64,000 nt of DNA from assembly GCA_022819745.1 (NCBI GenBank), contig JAJEGS010000024.1:124001-188000 (forward strand), written 5' to 3'. Both the position numbers and the translations under genes were made by a program. Position 1 is the stretch's first letter. Each line of letters starts with the position of its first letter. The stretch comes from Candidatus Latescibacterota bacterium (GTDB lineage: Bacteria > Latescibacterota > UBA2968 > UBA8231). Below are positions 1-8,243 of the stretch, piece by piece. The notes under the pieces were generated by a model, which ran no database searches, was not told the DNA's origin, and saw only the letters and a list, made by a program, of their open reading frames with translations.

Positions 1-2519
1 GGCGGCACCAAGGCCCCTGCGTCGTCTCTGCCGTCCCAGCCGATGGAATAGGAGCCGGTGCTCAGACCCCGCTGCTCCACCAACCGGCGCACCTGACGGC
101 CCGCCAGATCGAAAACTTCCACTTCTGCCGGGCTATCGTCGCCCACCCGCACGACCTTGAAGGCGAATTGAGCTTGGTCGTTGACTCCGTCGCCGTTGGG
201 TGTGAAGACTCGCGGTATCACTTCCACCTCCGTCAGCAGCGAGGTACTCTGCACTGCACCGACTAGCGTCGTAGTGTTGCTCTCGATGTCAGTCAGTGCG
301 TTGCCAGCATCGACGCGTTGCCAGTTGCCCTCGCCTTCGCCGCTATTTTTTAACAGCGCCCGCATCACCGCGCCCGTTGAAAACAACGCCGTGGCGAAAT
401 CGAGCCGTAGCACTTCTACGCCTGAGCTCGGTCCTACCGATGGAAAGGCTAGTTGCAGGCTGTCTGTGCGCGTCTGCATCACCTCCACGTCGGCCATGGC
501 CAGACTGGACAAGTCGGCGCTGGGATCAAAGGCGTCTTCGGCACCGGCATATAGTCCCACGAAGCGCAGCGGCATATCGGACGGTGCCACCAACAGCAAC
601 TGGTCGAAGCCCGGATCCCGGCTCCCGAAGTCTGGACGCACATAGAACGAAAACATCTGCTCCTGGCCCAGTTGGTCCACCTGAAACGGCGAGATCTCAC
701 CGGTGAGGCCCTGCGCCACGGGATTGCTAAAGTTGAGCCGAATTGAGCGCAAGGTCGGATTGACCTTTGGATCGTCCGATAGCAAGGTCGCCCGCAAAGT
801 CAGAAACTCGCGCGGGCTGGGCGAAGTCACCAGCGAACCGGTCGGGTCTTCGTACGGCTGGCTCCACGGCTCCCAGTCGGAACCGGCGGTTTCTTCGGCG
901 ACGATTTCGCCGCGGAAGATCGACAGCAGCTTGTCGTAGTCTTCCTTGGATACTTCCGTGCCGTCTTTTTTGAAGTAATGCAGGGTTTCACTCAACTCGT
1001 TGCCAGTACGGGTCTGGATCAGCACGCTCGTGCCGGGCGGCGTGTCGGCATCCCACTCGACGGAGAGCAGGTTGCGGCTGCCTCCCAAACGGATCAGATC
1101 AGAGGTCAGTGTTACTTCGGGCAGGAAACCGCGTCCATACAGCTGTAGCTCTGCTGGCTGCCCAGTGGCTCCGCCTTTGCCCGTAGAACTGGTGCTTTCG
1201 AACTGCCTCCAGACGAAGCGGAAGAAACGGGCTTTGAGCCGCGCGAAATTGTTGCCTTCGTAGAAGCCGAAGCCCAAGGCCGAAATCCCACCGCCGCCGC
1301 GCTGCTCGCGATCGACCGCGGTATTCCACTTGATGCTGCCGTCGGCGGCCAGCGTGCCGTCCGAAAAATCCAGCCGATAATTGGAGAACCTAGATCCGCC
1401 ATAGGCCATCCTGAAGGCATCGATCCAGTAAAAGGCACCCAAATCGAACAGTACCTGCCCTTCGGGCGATTTGAGCGATCCCCGACCGTAGGTGTAAATG
1501 AACTGCACTTTGCTTTCGATCTGCCCGTCAATCAAGCTATTGATCGATGCCGTCTGGGAAGCCGTGCCAAAACCGCCCCTGGCCAACGCTCCGGTGAGGA
1601 TCTCGTCGCCTTCGGCCCACACTTCCAACTCGGCCAGCCGTGGACGCTCGATCCGGTAATAGCGCACCGAGCCTTGTTGTTCGGGCTCAAGTTGGCGGTG
1701 TACCTCTTGGGACACTAGGGTCTCGCGCCCGTTCACATGGAGCTTAAAGTAATCGACCTCGCCCCGCTCGTCGGCCGCGAGTTGATCGTATTCGGCCTGA
1801 GTGACTTCTCGACCCCGACCGAAATTGCTACCAGTTACCACCACCTGTACGAAGCGAATGCCGACCCCCTCGAACTCGCGCTCCAATCTCATGTCGATCT
1901 CGAAGAGCCGCTGTTCCTTGTTGGGCTTGAGGGTCCGCCACATAGTGGTGTATTCGAGAGAGGGCCCACGACTACCCGTGGGCTTGTTGCCCTGAGACAC
2001 CAGCACGTCGAACTGCAAGAAGGGATCGCCCAATGCCTCGTCGACGAATTTCAGCACGATGCTCTTGGTGATCACTAGTCGTCCCAGATCGACGGTAAAC
2101 CACCACTGGCCGGCCAGTTCGCCCTCACCCGTGGGTGGGTCGGGCTGCCAGTACGTTTTCAAGTCGCCGTCGAAAAGATTGACCACGTCCGCCTGATTGC
2201 CAGCGGTTCCAGCTTGGATGCCGTCTAGGACGGTAATTTCTTCGGGCGCCTTTTTTATGCCATCGGGTGGGCGGGCTTGCAGATAAGCAGCAATGTCCCG
2301 GACCGCGTTGATGTCGCGGTGCAACTGGTGCGGCGTCAAGGCGCCACTGGACGAAATTTCCACGACCCCTTTGGGAAAGATCCAATTGCGCCAGTGGGCT
2401 GCGCTGTTGACTACTACTTGGTCGGCCGTCACTCGGTGACCCGCCCCCTGACCGTATGCTGCCGTACAGCAAACCACCGACCAGACCGCCCAACGTATGT
2501 ACCGCAGAATCCGTTCCAT
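1..2519 (-). CDS. Large secreted discoidin/FlgD-type protein, subfamily B (C-terminus beyond left edge)
   Basis: An uninterrupted minus-strand frame of 839 codons runs from the ATG at 2519 to the window edge, so only the last few dozen residues and the stop are missing. The N-terminus (MERILRYIRW, then a hydrophobic stretch ending near AAYGQ) looks like a signal peptide. A galactose-binding/discoidin-like segment follows (DGDLKTYWQPDP, then a VDLGR strand). A second lectin-like segment comes next (DLGAFYWIDAFRMAYGG), then beta-rich linkers. The C-terminus has FTPNGDGVND (encoded near 178-207) followed by an FlgD-Ig-like domain (DLAGRQVRRL, WDGRDDAG). It starts 28 bp after the stop of the 2548-4485 gene, so the two probably form an operon. 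It most resembles the proteins at 27998-30346 and 57466-59790. An extracellular or cell-surface role, perhaps glycan binding, is inferred; no catalytic motif is visible. Confidence 0.85.
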   Translation of the reverse strand, partial: MERILRYIRWAVWSVVCCTAAYGQGAGHRVTADQVVVNSAAHWRNWIFPKGVVEISSSGALTPHQLHRDINAVRDIAAYLQARPPDGIKKAPEEITVLDGIQAGTAGNQADVVNLFDGDLKTYWQPDPPTGEGELAGQWWFTVDLGRLVITKSIVLKFVDEALGDPFLQFDVLVSQGNKPTGSRGPSLEYTTMWRTLKPNKEQRLFEIDMRLEREFEGVGIRFVQVVVTGSNFGRGREVTQAEYDQLAADERGEVDYFKLHVNGRETLVSQEVHRQLEPEQQGSVRYYRIERPRLAELEVWAEGDEILTGALARGGFGTASQTASINSLIDGQIESKVQFIYTYGRGSLKSPEGQVLFDLGAFYWIDAFRMAYGGSRFSNYRLDFSDGTLAADGSIKWNTAVDREQRGGGGISALGFGFYEGNNFARLKARFFRFVWRQFESTSSTGKGGATGQPAELQLYGRGFLPEVTLTSDLIRLGGSRNLLSVEWDADTPPGTSVLIQTRTGNELSETLHYFKKDGTEVSKEDYDKLLSIFRGEIVAEETAGSDWEPWSQPYEDPTGSLVTSPSPREFLTLRATLLSDDPKVNPTLRSIRLNFSNPVAQGLTGEISPFQVDQLGQEQMFSFYVRPDFGSRDPGFDQLLLVAPSDMPLRFVGLYAGAEDAFDPSADLSSLAMADVEVMQTRTDSLQLAFPSVGPSSGVEVLRLDFATALFSTGAVMRALLKNSGEGEGNWQRVDAGNALTDIESNTTTLVGAVQSTSLLTEVEVIPRVFTPNGDGVNDQAQFAFKVVRVGDDSPAEVEVFDLAGRQVRRLVEQRGLSTGSYSIGWDGRDDAGALVP

Positions 2520-2547
2520 ATCTCGTATCACTCGCTAAGTGTTCAGA

Positions 2548-4485
2548 TCAATAAACCAGCGAAACTACTCGTTCCTCCGATTTTATTCCCCCGTCGCTGT
2601 CCACTTCTAGGCGCAGGATATAGAGGCCCGGCGGCACTAATTTGGCTTGGGCGTCGCGACCGTCCCAAGTTACTGCAAAACGGCCGCTGGTGGCGGTGCC
2701 GTGGTATAGCTCGCTGATGCGCCGCCCCGAAAGGTCGTACAGATCAATAGCTACCGGTACAGCACCTAGGTTGAGCAATTCGTACTGAATTTTTAGCTGA
2801 TCGTTGACACCGTCTCCATTTGGAGTGAATGACCGCGAGGTCAAGCGCAGGTCATTGACCGCCTTTTTGTCGATGTTTATTAGACCGACGCGCAAGGTGT
2901 TGCTATCGACCAATTGATCGGCATCCCCTGCCGTGACCTCCTGATGCACCTCGTGGGGTTGCTCGCTATCGAAAATCCGCGCCGCGAATACCGTGCCAAA
3001 CTGGAAGACTTGGGCTTGGAAATCCACTTCCAGCAATTCATTGGTGCGCTGTAGGTCCATACGGGGAATGCGCAACTCAAATTCATTCTCTTCCACGCGG
3101 ACCTCGGTGAAATCCACCGGCAAGCCTTCCAGTCGGACCTGATCAATGCTGGCGACCCGAGCTGGCGTTTTGATCTCAATGCTGTCAAAACCCAGATCAG
3201 TGCCAGTTAATCGCGGCAGGATCTTGTAGGTAAACTGCGTTACTGCGCCCGCTGGAACCTCCACCGGGACGATCTCGGCCAAGGCTTGGGATGCCACCGG
3301 CGGATTGGATACTTCAAATTGCAGGTAATGCAGCCACCCGCCCGCTTCCGCGGTAGAGGCGAACTGGACGGCGAACTGGACGAATTGCCGCGGCTTGTTG
3401 CCGGCGAGGTCGCCGTTGCCGAGGACCAGATCGTACGGGGGGCTCCAAGCTTGCCAGTTTTCGGTATCCGGCGTGATTCCGGCTCGCTCTCCTTTGTCCA
3501 GTCTGTTGTACGTGGACAAAACCAAGGCTTTGCCATCGCTATAGCGCGTAGTCTCGTCGCCGCGGAAGGTTTTGCGCCAGTACGTGTTGGGGTCGGAATC
3601 GTCGCCGCTGCGCATAGTCAGATCAATCGCTGCGCCTTCGTCTTTCTGCGCGGACCAGTTGAGTCGGCCCAAGCTGACGGGTTGGCCTAGGTCGATTACA
3701 TTGGAGACGTAGGTAGCCTGCGGTGCAAAACCAGAACCGTAAATTTCAAATTCGGCGATTTCCCAGACGCCGCGGATGTTAGCCGGTGCTTCGAACAGGA
3801 GATTGCGGATCGGCCGATCGGGCATTTCGATGATGATATCGGAGCGGGTGTTTTCAGTGGCGTTGAGGACTACCTCAAAGTCTTTCCGCGCACCTGGCGG
3901 TCGCCTTGCCCACTTCTCACCCACTAGGTATTCCCGGGTTCCGTCCTTGAGCGGGTCGCCGTCGTTGATGCCGACTATAAAGGTCTGAATAAAGCGATCT
4001 ACAAGGTGCTTTTCGCGGGGATAGAAGCGGACGCGGTCGATGTTGAATAACCCGCCGAGATCGAATACTAGCACTTTGTTCTCTATTGCGCCGTAGTCTC
4101 CGCCCCAATCGCCATCACCCAGAAAGTGGGTGGTGGGATCGCCGTCGAACATCGGCGCATCGCGGGCGGGAAAATCGGCCCAGCCCACGATCGAGCGCAG
4201 CGTTTCGATTTTCCCGCCCCGTTCGTCCAGCAACGGTGTCAGGTTGACTGCGGGGTCTAGTTGCTCGGGCGCGAGGGTCGTGCTGATCTCCGTCAGCAAG
4301 GTACTGCCGTGCTGCTTGGCGTCGATATCGGCCCATTCTAGCTGGATGAAGTCGAAAGGCGCGTCTCGCTCGGGCGGCGGCAGGTCGGAGCCGCCGATGC
4401 GGTAGATGGTCAGCGCATGGCCCACGTCGGTCAGAATGGCGCAAAACACCAAGGCTATCAGCGGCAATACCAGATGTCGGCTCAT
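2548..4485 (-). CDS. Secreted discoidin/FlgD-type protein, subfamily A
   Basis: A protein of 645 residues with an N-terminal signal peptide (hydrophobic residues about 5-24, ending GHALT). A discoidin-like segment lies around residues 110-250 (MFDGDPTTHFLGDGDWGGD, FDLGGLFNIDRVRFYP). The C-terminal 90 residues contain FTPNGDGVND and an FlgD-like Ig fold (DLSGRRISEL, TWDGRDAQAK, GLYILRLEVD), and the chain ends in SLVY. The first gene of a two-gene operon with the larger subfamily-B gene downstream. The same A-then-B order recurs at 25975-30346. AGGGGAT lies about 8 bases before the ATG. Known: such C-terminal domains occur on exported proteins of FCB bacteria. Inferred: surface attachment or polymer binding. 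Confidence 0.88.
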   Translation of the reverse strand: MSRHLVLPLIALVFCAILTDVGHALTIYRIGGSDLPPPERDAPFDFIQLEWADIDAKQHGSTLLTEISTTLAPEQLDPAVNLTPLLDERGGKIETLRSIVGWADFPARDAPMFDGDPTTHFLGDGDWGGDYGAIENKVLVFDLGGLFNIDRVRFYPREKHLVDRFIQTFIVGINDGDPLKDGTREYLVGEKWARRPPGARKDFEVVLNATENTRSDIIIEMPDRPIRNLLFEAPANIRGVWEIAEFEIYGSGFAPQATYVSNVIDLGQPVSLGRLNWSAQKDEGAAIDLTMRSGDDSDPNTYWRKTFRGDETTRYSDGKALVLSTYNRLDKGERAGITPDTENWQAWSPPYDLVLGNGDLAGNKPRQFVQFAVQFASTAEAGGWLHYLQFEVSNPPVASQALAEIVPVEVPAGAVTQFTYKILPRLTGTDLGFDSIEIKTPARVASIDQVRLEGLPVDFTEVRVEENEFELRIPRMDLQRTNELLEVDFQAQVFQFGTVFAARIFDSEQPHEVHQEVTAGDADQLVDSNTLRVGLINIDKKAVNDLRLTSRSFTPNGDGVNDQLKIQYELLNLGAVPVAIDLYDLSGRRISELYHGTATSGRFAVTWDGRDAQAKLVPPGLYILRLEVDSDGGIKSEERVVSLVY

Positions 4486-4641
4486 CTGAACGATCCCCTT
4501 CGGGCGGCGTGAACGATCTTTAACGGACTGTACTTATGGGATATATAGAAAAAGGGGGGTAAGGGCAACTGCTAACCGCATGTCTGCACATCGAGTTCGA
4601 CGGCCACCGCGCAGCCTCATTGAGGTGTCAACGTACACCCA

Positions 4642-5952
4642 TTAGTTACTTTGTCCTACGGGCAAAATGCCGTACTGACGCAACGTATCCTCCAAGGTCG
4701 GCCGGCGGAGACGAATGCGATCGTCGCTCAACAAATACGAAAATACGTAGCCAAGCCCAAGCATTAGGATGCCAATCAGGAAGCAATAGATGAATGCCCG
4801 ATCGGGATACTGATCCTTCAGGTACCCCACGTACAGCGGCCCGCAAATCCCCGCCGCTGCCCAAGCCGTCAAAATGGTCCCGTAGATCGTCGACATCTTT
4901 TGCGGGCCGAAAACATCGAGCACGAAAGAGGGCATGGTAGCAAAGCCGCCGCCAAAGCACAAGAGGATGTAACAAACGAGGACCGAAAAGACGTAGGGAT
5001 TGCGCTCGGTCATCAAAATGCCAAAGACGACCATCTGACTGGCGAGCAGAATTCTGAAAACCCTGACGCGCCCCAGTCGATCCGAGAGCAAGCCCCAAAA
5101 CAGCCGGCCCACGCCATTGCACAGCGAACTGACGGCGATCAGCGTCGCCCCATACTCGGCCAGCGTCGCTGGTTCTACGGTTGGATCGGCTAGGCCCCAG
5201 ACTTCCTGGAGAAGTTCCGACTGAAAGCTGATGACGGAGATGCCAGCGGCGATGTTGCAGAAGAAGACGATCCACATGAGGGCGAACTCAGAGGAGCGCA
5301 GATATGGTGCCGCCGAGTCGGACTCGTCGGCGGGCGTTTGTTCGGCAACAGCTTCAGCGGCGGCCGGGGGATTGCTCAACAGCAAGCTACAGGGGATCAG
5401 GACACAGGCGAAGATTATCCCGAGCCCAAAAAAGACCTGGGACAGATCACCTGCTAGGTGGGATACGAGCAGAGGGGCCAAACCCTTGCTCAACAAAAAG
5501 GCACCCACTCCGAATCCCATTACGACGATGCCGGTCGCCAAGCCCTTCTTGTCCGGGAACCACTTGGCCACCGTGGCCACGGGCGTGACGTAGCCCAGCC
5601 CGATGCCCGCTCCTCCGATGACGCCGTACCCCACGTAGAACAGCGCGAGCATGTCCCACTTCAGCGCCAGACTCGCCAGCATATAGCCGACCGAGAACAT
5701 GACGCTGCCGGTCACGGCCAAGCGCCGCGGCCCGACCTTCGGCAACAGCGCGCCCGCCCAAGCCGCCGAAGTGCCGAGCGAAAGGATCGTCAGGCTGAAA
5801 GCCCAAGCCGTCTCCGTGAACGTCCAGCCCAACTGCCGCACCAAGAGCGTTTGGAAGAAACTCCACGCGTACACCGTCCCAAAACAGACCTGCAGGACTG
5901 TGCAGAACAGCGCCATAAGCGAGCGCGGAATCAGTACTCTTTGTTGCGCCAT
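4642..5952 (-). CDS. OFA-family MFS transporter (oxalate/formate antiporter-like)
   Basis: A protein of 436 residues with about twelve hydrophobic segments. The N-terminus matches the OFA branch of the major facilitator superfamily: a first helix with FGTVYAWSFF, followed by the loop GWTFTETAWAFS. The second and fourth helices are glycine-rich (GGAGIGLGYVTPVATVAKWF, then PDKKGLATG), as is usual in this family. Known members exchange oxalate for formate or carry other small monocarboxylates. The substrate here cannot be told from sequence. It stands alone: the next minus-strand gene upstream ends around 6.0 kb, and the downstream gene is about 150 bp away with its own leader. Family assignment is secure, substrate unknown. 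Confidence 0.9.
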   Translation of the reverse strand: MAQQRVLIPRSLMALFCTVLQVCFGTVYAWSFFQTLLVRQLGWTFTETAWAFSLTILSLGTSAAWAGALLPKVGPRRLAVTGSVMFSVGYMLASLALKWDMLALFYVGYGVIGGAGIGLGYVTPVATVAKWFPDKKGLATGIVVMGFGVGAFLLSKGLAPLLVSHLAGDLSQVFFGLGIIFACVLIPCSLLLSNPPAAAEAVAEQTPADESDSAAPYLRSSEFALMWIVFFCNIAAGISVISFQSELLQEVWGLADPTVEPATLAEYGATLIAVSSLCNGVGRLFWGLLSDRLGRVRVFRILLASQMVVFGILMTERNPYVFSVLVCYILLCFGGGFATMPSFVLDVFGPQKMSTIYGTILTAWAAAGICGPLYVGYLKDQYPDRAFIYCFLIGILMLGLGYVFSYLLSDDRIRLRRPTLEDTLRQYGILPVGQSN

Positions 5953-6000
5953 GTTCCCTATACCTCAATCGCCAAGCACTCGCTAGTCTCGCTGCGCAAC

Positions 6001-6726
6001 CTACTCTGCGCTTTCGGGCGAGCGCTGGCCTTTGTCAGCAACGTAGAGGAAGAGTCGGGCTAGGTGTCCAGCTTCGTCGTCGCGCGCCAGCAGGTTGTCG
6101 TCGGTGGGCTTCTCATCGCGCGCTATGCCCACGGCGTAGCCCAAGAGCGCGCCCATTGGTTTAGCCGCCAGATTGACCAACCAGATGGCGGCAAAGACGC
6201 CGACGACGAGGATGATGGAGAAGAGGTACACCTGCTGGCCGATTGCGCGTTGAATTTTTAGCGCAATCAAACCAGTATCCATGCCCACGTGTACCGTGCC
6301 GGCAACGCCGGCGAGAATTGGGCTACCTACTTCGACGAAATCGCCCATGCCAGGCAGGCTGCGCTCCACTGTCTCCATATTAAACGGATCGCTGGCGCGA
6401 ATTTCTACGGGAATGCCCGGCACAAAGGTGTGGGCGAGGAACTCGCCGGATTCGTCGGTGATGTAGATGTACTTGATGCCTTGAATTTCAACGAACTGGT
6501 CGATGAGCGACTGCAGCGCCGACAAGTCGCGATTGAGGAGAATATCGACGCTGGAATCGGCGATGGTTTTGGCAATGTCGCGGCTGTTGCTCTCGTATTC
6601 GGCCGACAGGTGCGTATCGACTGTATAGACGCACAGAATGGAGGTCGATAGGCCGATCAAGCCGAATAGGGCAAAGACGCCGAACAGCGTTTTCTTAAAG
6701 AGCTTTTGGACTTTTATCACCATCAT
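6001..6726 (-). CDS. Two-helix membrane sensor protein without an output domain
   Basis: A protein of 241 residues with a first membrane helix (about residues 10-32), an extracytoplasmic domain of about 130 residues and a second helix (about 165-188). A short cytoplasmic tail of about 45 residues follows and then the protein stops. The layout is that of the sensor half of a histidine kinase or chemoreceptor, with a double-Cache/LytS-like region (GIKYIYITDESGEFLAH). No HisKA, HATPase, GGDEF or MCP signalling region follows. I chose the ATG at 6726 because it overlaps the stop of the upstream binding-protein gene as ATGA; a start 18 bases earlier is also open. The coupling suggests the two proteins sense the same ligand. 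It could also be a remnant of a longer kinase. Confidence 0.8.
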   Translation of the reverse strand: MMVIKVQKLFKKTLFGVFALFGLIGLSTSILCVYTVDTHLSAEYESNSRDIAKTIADSSVDILLNRDLSALQSLIDQFVEIQGIKYIYITDESGEFLAHTFVPGIPVEIRASDPFNMETVERSLPGMGDFVEVGSPILAGVAGTVHVGMDTGLIALKIQRAIGQQVYLFSIILVVGVFAAIWLVNLAAKPMGALLGYAVGIARDEKPTDDNLLARDDEAGHLARLFLYVADKGQRSPESAE

Positions 6727-8012
6727 GCAAACCTCGCGCGCCAATCGTCCAGGGGGACAAAACGGCCTTCATCGACCACCGTGTAGTACACTCGCTGGAG
6801 ACCTTGGCGGCGGTCGGGGCCAAAGGAGACCTGTTCGCCAATGCCGAGGTCGAAGTCCGCGACGGAGAACACCGCGTCTTCGAGTTGGTTGCGCTGCGGC
6901 TCGGTCCCGAGGCGGTGCAAAATTTCGACCAGCAACTTGGCGTTGAGAAAGCCTTCGAGACTGACGAAGCTGTGATCAAAGGGCGTATAGGGGTCTTTTA
7001 ACAGCTCGGCGGGCGGCTGCGGGGCATAGCGGCTCATCAAGTTGCGGTACTCTTGGACTGCGGGTATGGAGGTGTCTTCGTAGCTGGGCACGACTTGGGA
7101 GTTTACCAGCCATTGCGTGTAGCGCTGGCTGTCGTCGCGCCCATCGGTGAGCAGCTTGAGGAGATTTTCGCTGCCGACAAAAGACAGGTTGGCAAAGGGC
7201 ACCTGTAGGCCGAGATCGACGGCATCGCGGGCAAAGGCCGCGCAGGCCGCATAGGCACCGATGCAGATTACCGCTTCGGGTTTAGCCTCCTTGAGGATTT
7301 CGACTTGTTTGCGCATTGTGCCGGTGAATCGTTCGCCGCGCCGGTACGTGGCCTCGCCGACGATTTGCTCGCCGTGCTTCTTCAGGGCGCTGCGCACGCC
7401 GGCCCAGCCACTGCGGCCGTACGCATCGGCCTGATAAAACACGGCAATGCGCCGGCGGTTGATGCGCACGAAATTATCGACTAGACCGGCTGTTTCCTGG
7501 CGGTAGGAGGCGCGCAGGTTAAAGGCGAAGGTGCCATAGGGTGGCTCGCGCTGGGGTTGAGCGCCGGTGAAGGGAAAGAACAGCAGGATGTTGCGGTCTT
7601 GGAATTTTTTGAGGATGGGCAACACGCGCGTCACCGTCGGCGTGCCAACATAGCCGAACAGTAAAAACACCTGATCGTCGAGCATCAGCTTCATGGTGTT
7701 TTTGACCGAAGGGCCGGGCTGGTAGCCGTCGTCGTAGGCTTTGACCTGTACGGTGCGGCCCGCCACGCCCCCTTGCTGATTGACGTGGGTAAAGTACGCA
7801 CCGGCCCCCCGATAGAGTTCGATGCCCAACCCTCGGGAGGGGCCGGAGAAAGCGGCGGACGTGCCGAGGATGATCTCGGTATCGGTCACGCCAGATTTCG
7901 TCGGCAACTCGGTGGGCCGGGCGGCAAAGGCCCGCAGTGCGTGCCACCAAGGGGCGACCAAGCAACCGGTAAGGCCGGCACGGAGCAGCGATCGCCGCGT
8001 CATTGCTCGCAT
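6723..8012 (-). CDS. Periplasmic ligand-binding protein, branched-chain amino acid ABC type, Tat-exported
   Basis: A protein of 429 residues. It begins with a twin-arginine signal (MTRRSLLRAG followed by a hydrophobic stretch and ARAFA-like cleavage region). The mature part matches the type I periplasmic binding fold used by Leu/Ile/Val- and amide-binding proteins: ILGTSAAFSGPSRGLG, then GRTVQVKAYDDGYQP, then VFLLFGYVGTPTV. No ABC permease or ATPase gene is nearby. The stop overlaps the start of the membrane-sensor gene by four bases. That context favours a sensing role (as for AmiC-like or kinase-associated binding proteins) over transport, but this is inference. MRAM offers two near starts; the first ATG is annotated. 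Confidence 0.9.
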   Translation of the reverse strand: MRAMTRRSLLRAGLTGCLVAPWWHALRAFAARPTELPTKSGVTDTEIILGTSAAFSGPSRGLGIELYRGAGAYFTHVNQQGGVAGRTVQVKAYDDGYQPGPSVKNTMKLMLDDQVFLLFGYVGTPTVTRVLPILKKFQDRNILLFFPFTGAQPQREPPYGTFAFNLRASYRQETAGLVDNFVRINRRRIAVFYQADAYGRSGWAGVRSALKKHGEQIVGEATYRRGERFTGTMRKQVEILKEAKPEAVICIGAYAACAAFARDAVDLGLQVPFANLSFVGSENLLKLLTDGRDDSQRYTQWLVNSQVVPSYEDTSIPAVQEYRNLMSRYAPQPPAELLKDPYTPFDHSFVSLEGFLNAKLLVEILHRLGTEPQRNQLEDAVFSVADFDLGIGEQVSFGPDRRQGLQRVYYTVVDEGRFVPLDDWRARFA

Positions 8013-8243
8013 ACAGTTACCGCTAGCTTCTTTCTGCTGGAGAGGCCCAGCATGTGGTCGGGATATAAAGCAAATATAAGGGATTTTGCCGGCAGTGGGT
8101 CAAGCTCGTTTGCAATAGTAGGCACTGAAGGTTAATCCGTCGGTGCTGATCGTGGCGATGTGGACTTTGGGGTGGACTTGGGGCGATTTTGACAGTTTTT
8201 TGAGGCCGACTAACCTCGCCACCAGCAAACCACAGGAGCCTCT
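8013..8243. other. Divergent intergenic region
   Basis: These 231 bp separate the binding-protein gene (minus) from the beta-propeller gene (plus) and must hold both promoters. I see no clear -35/-10 pair, operator palindrome or terminator. AGGAG lies 8 bases before the plus-strand ATG at 8244. Confidence 0.4.
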
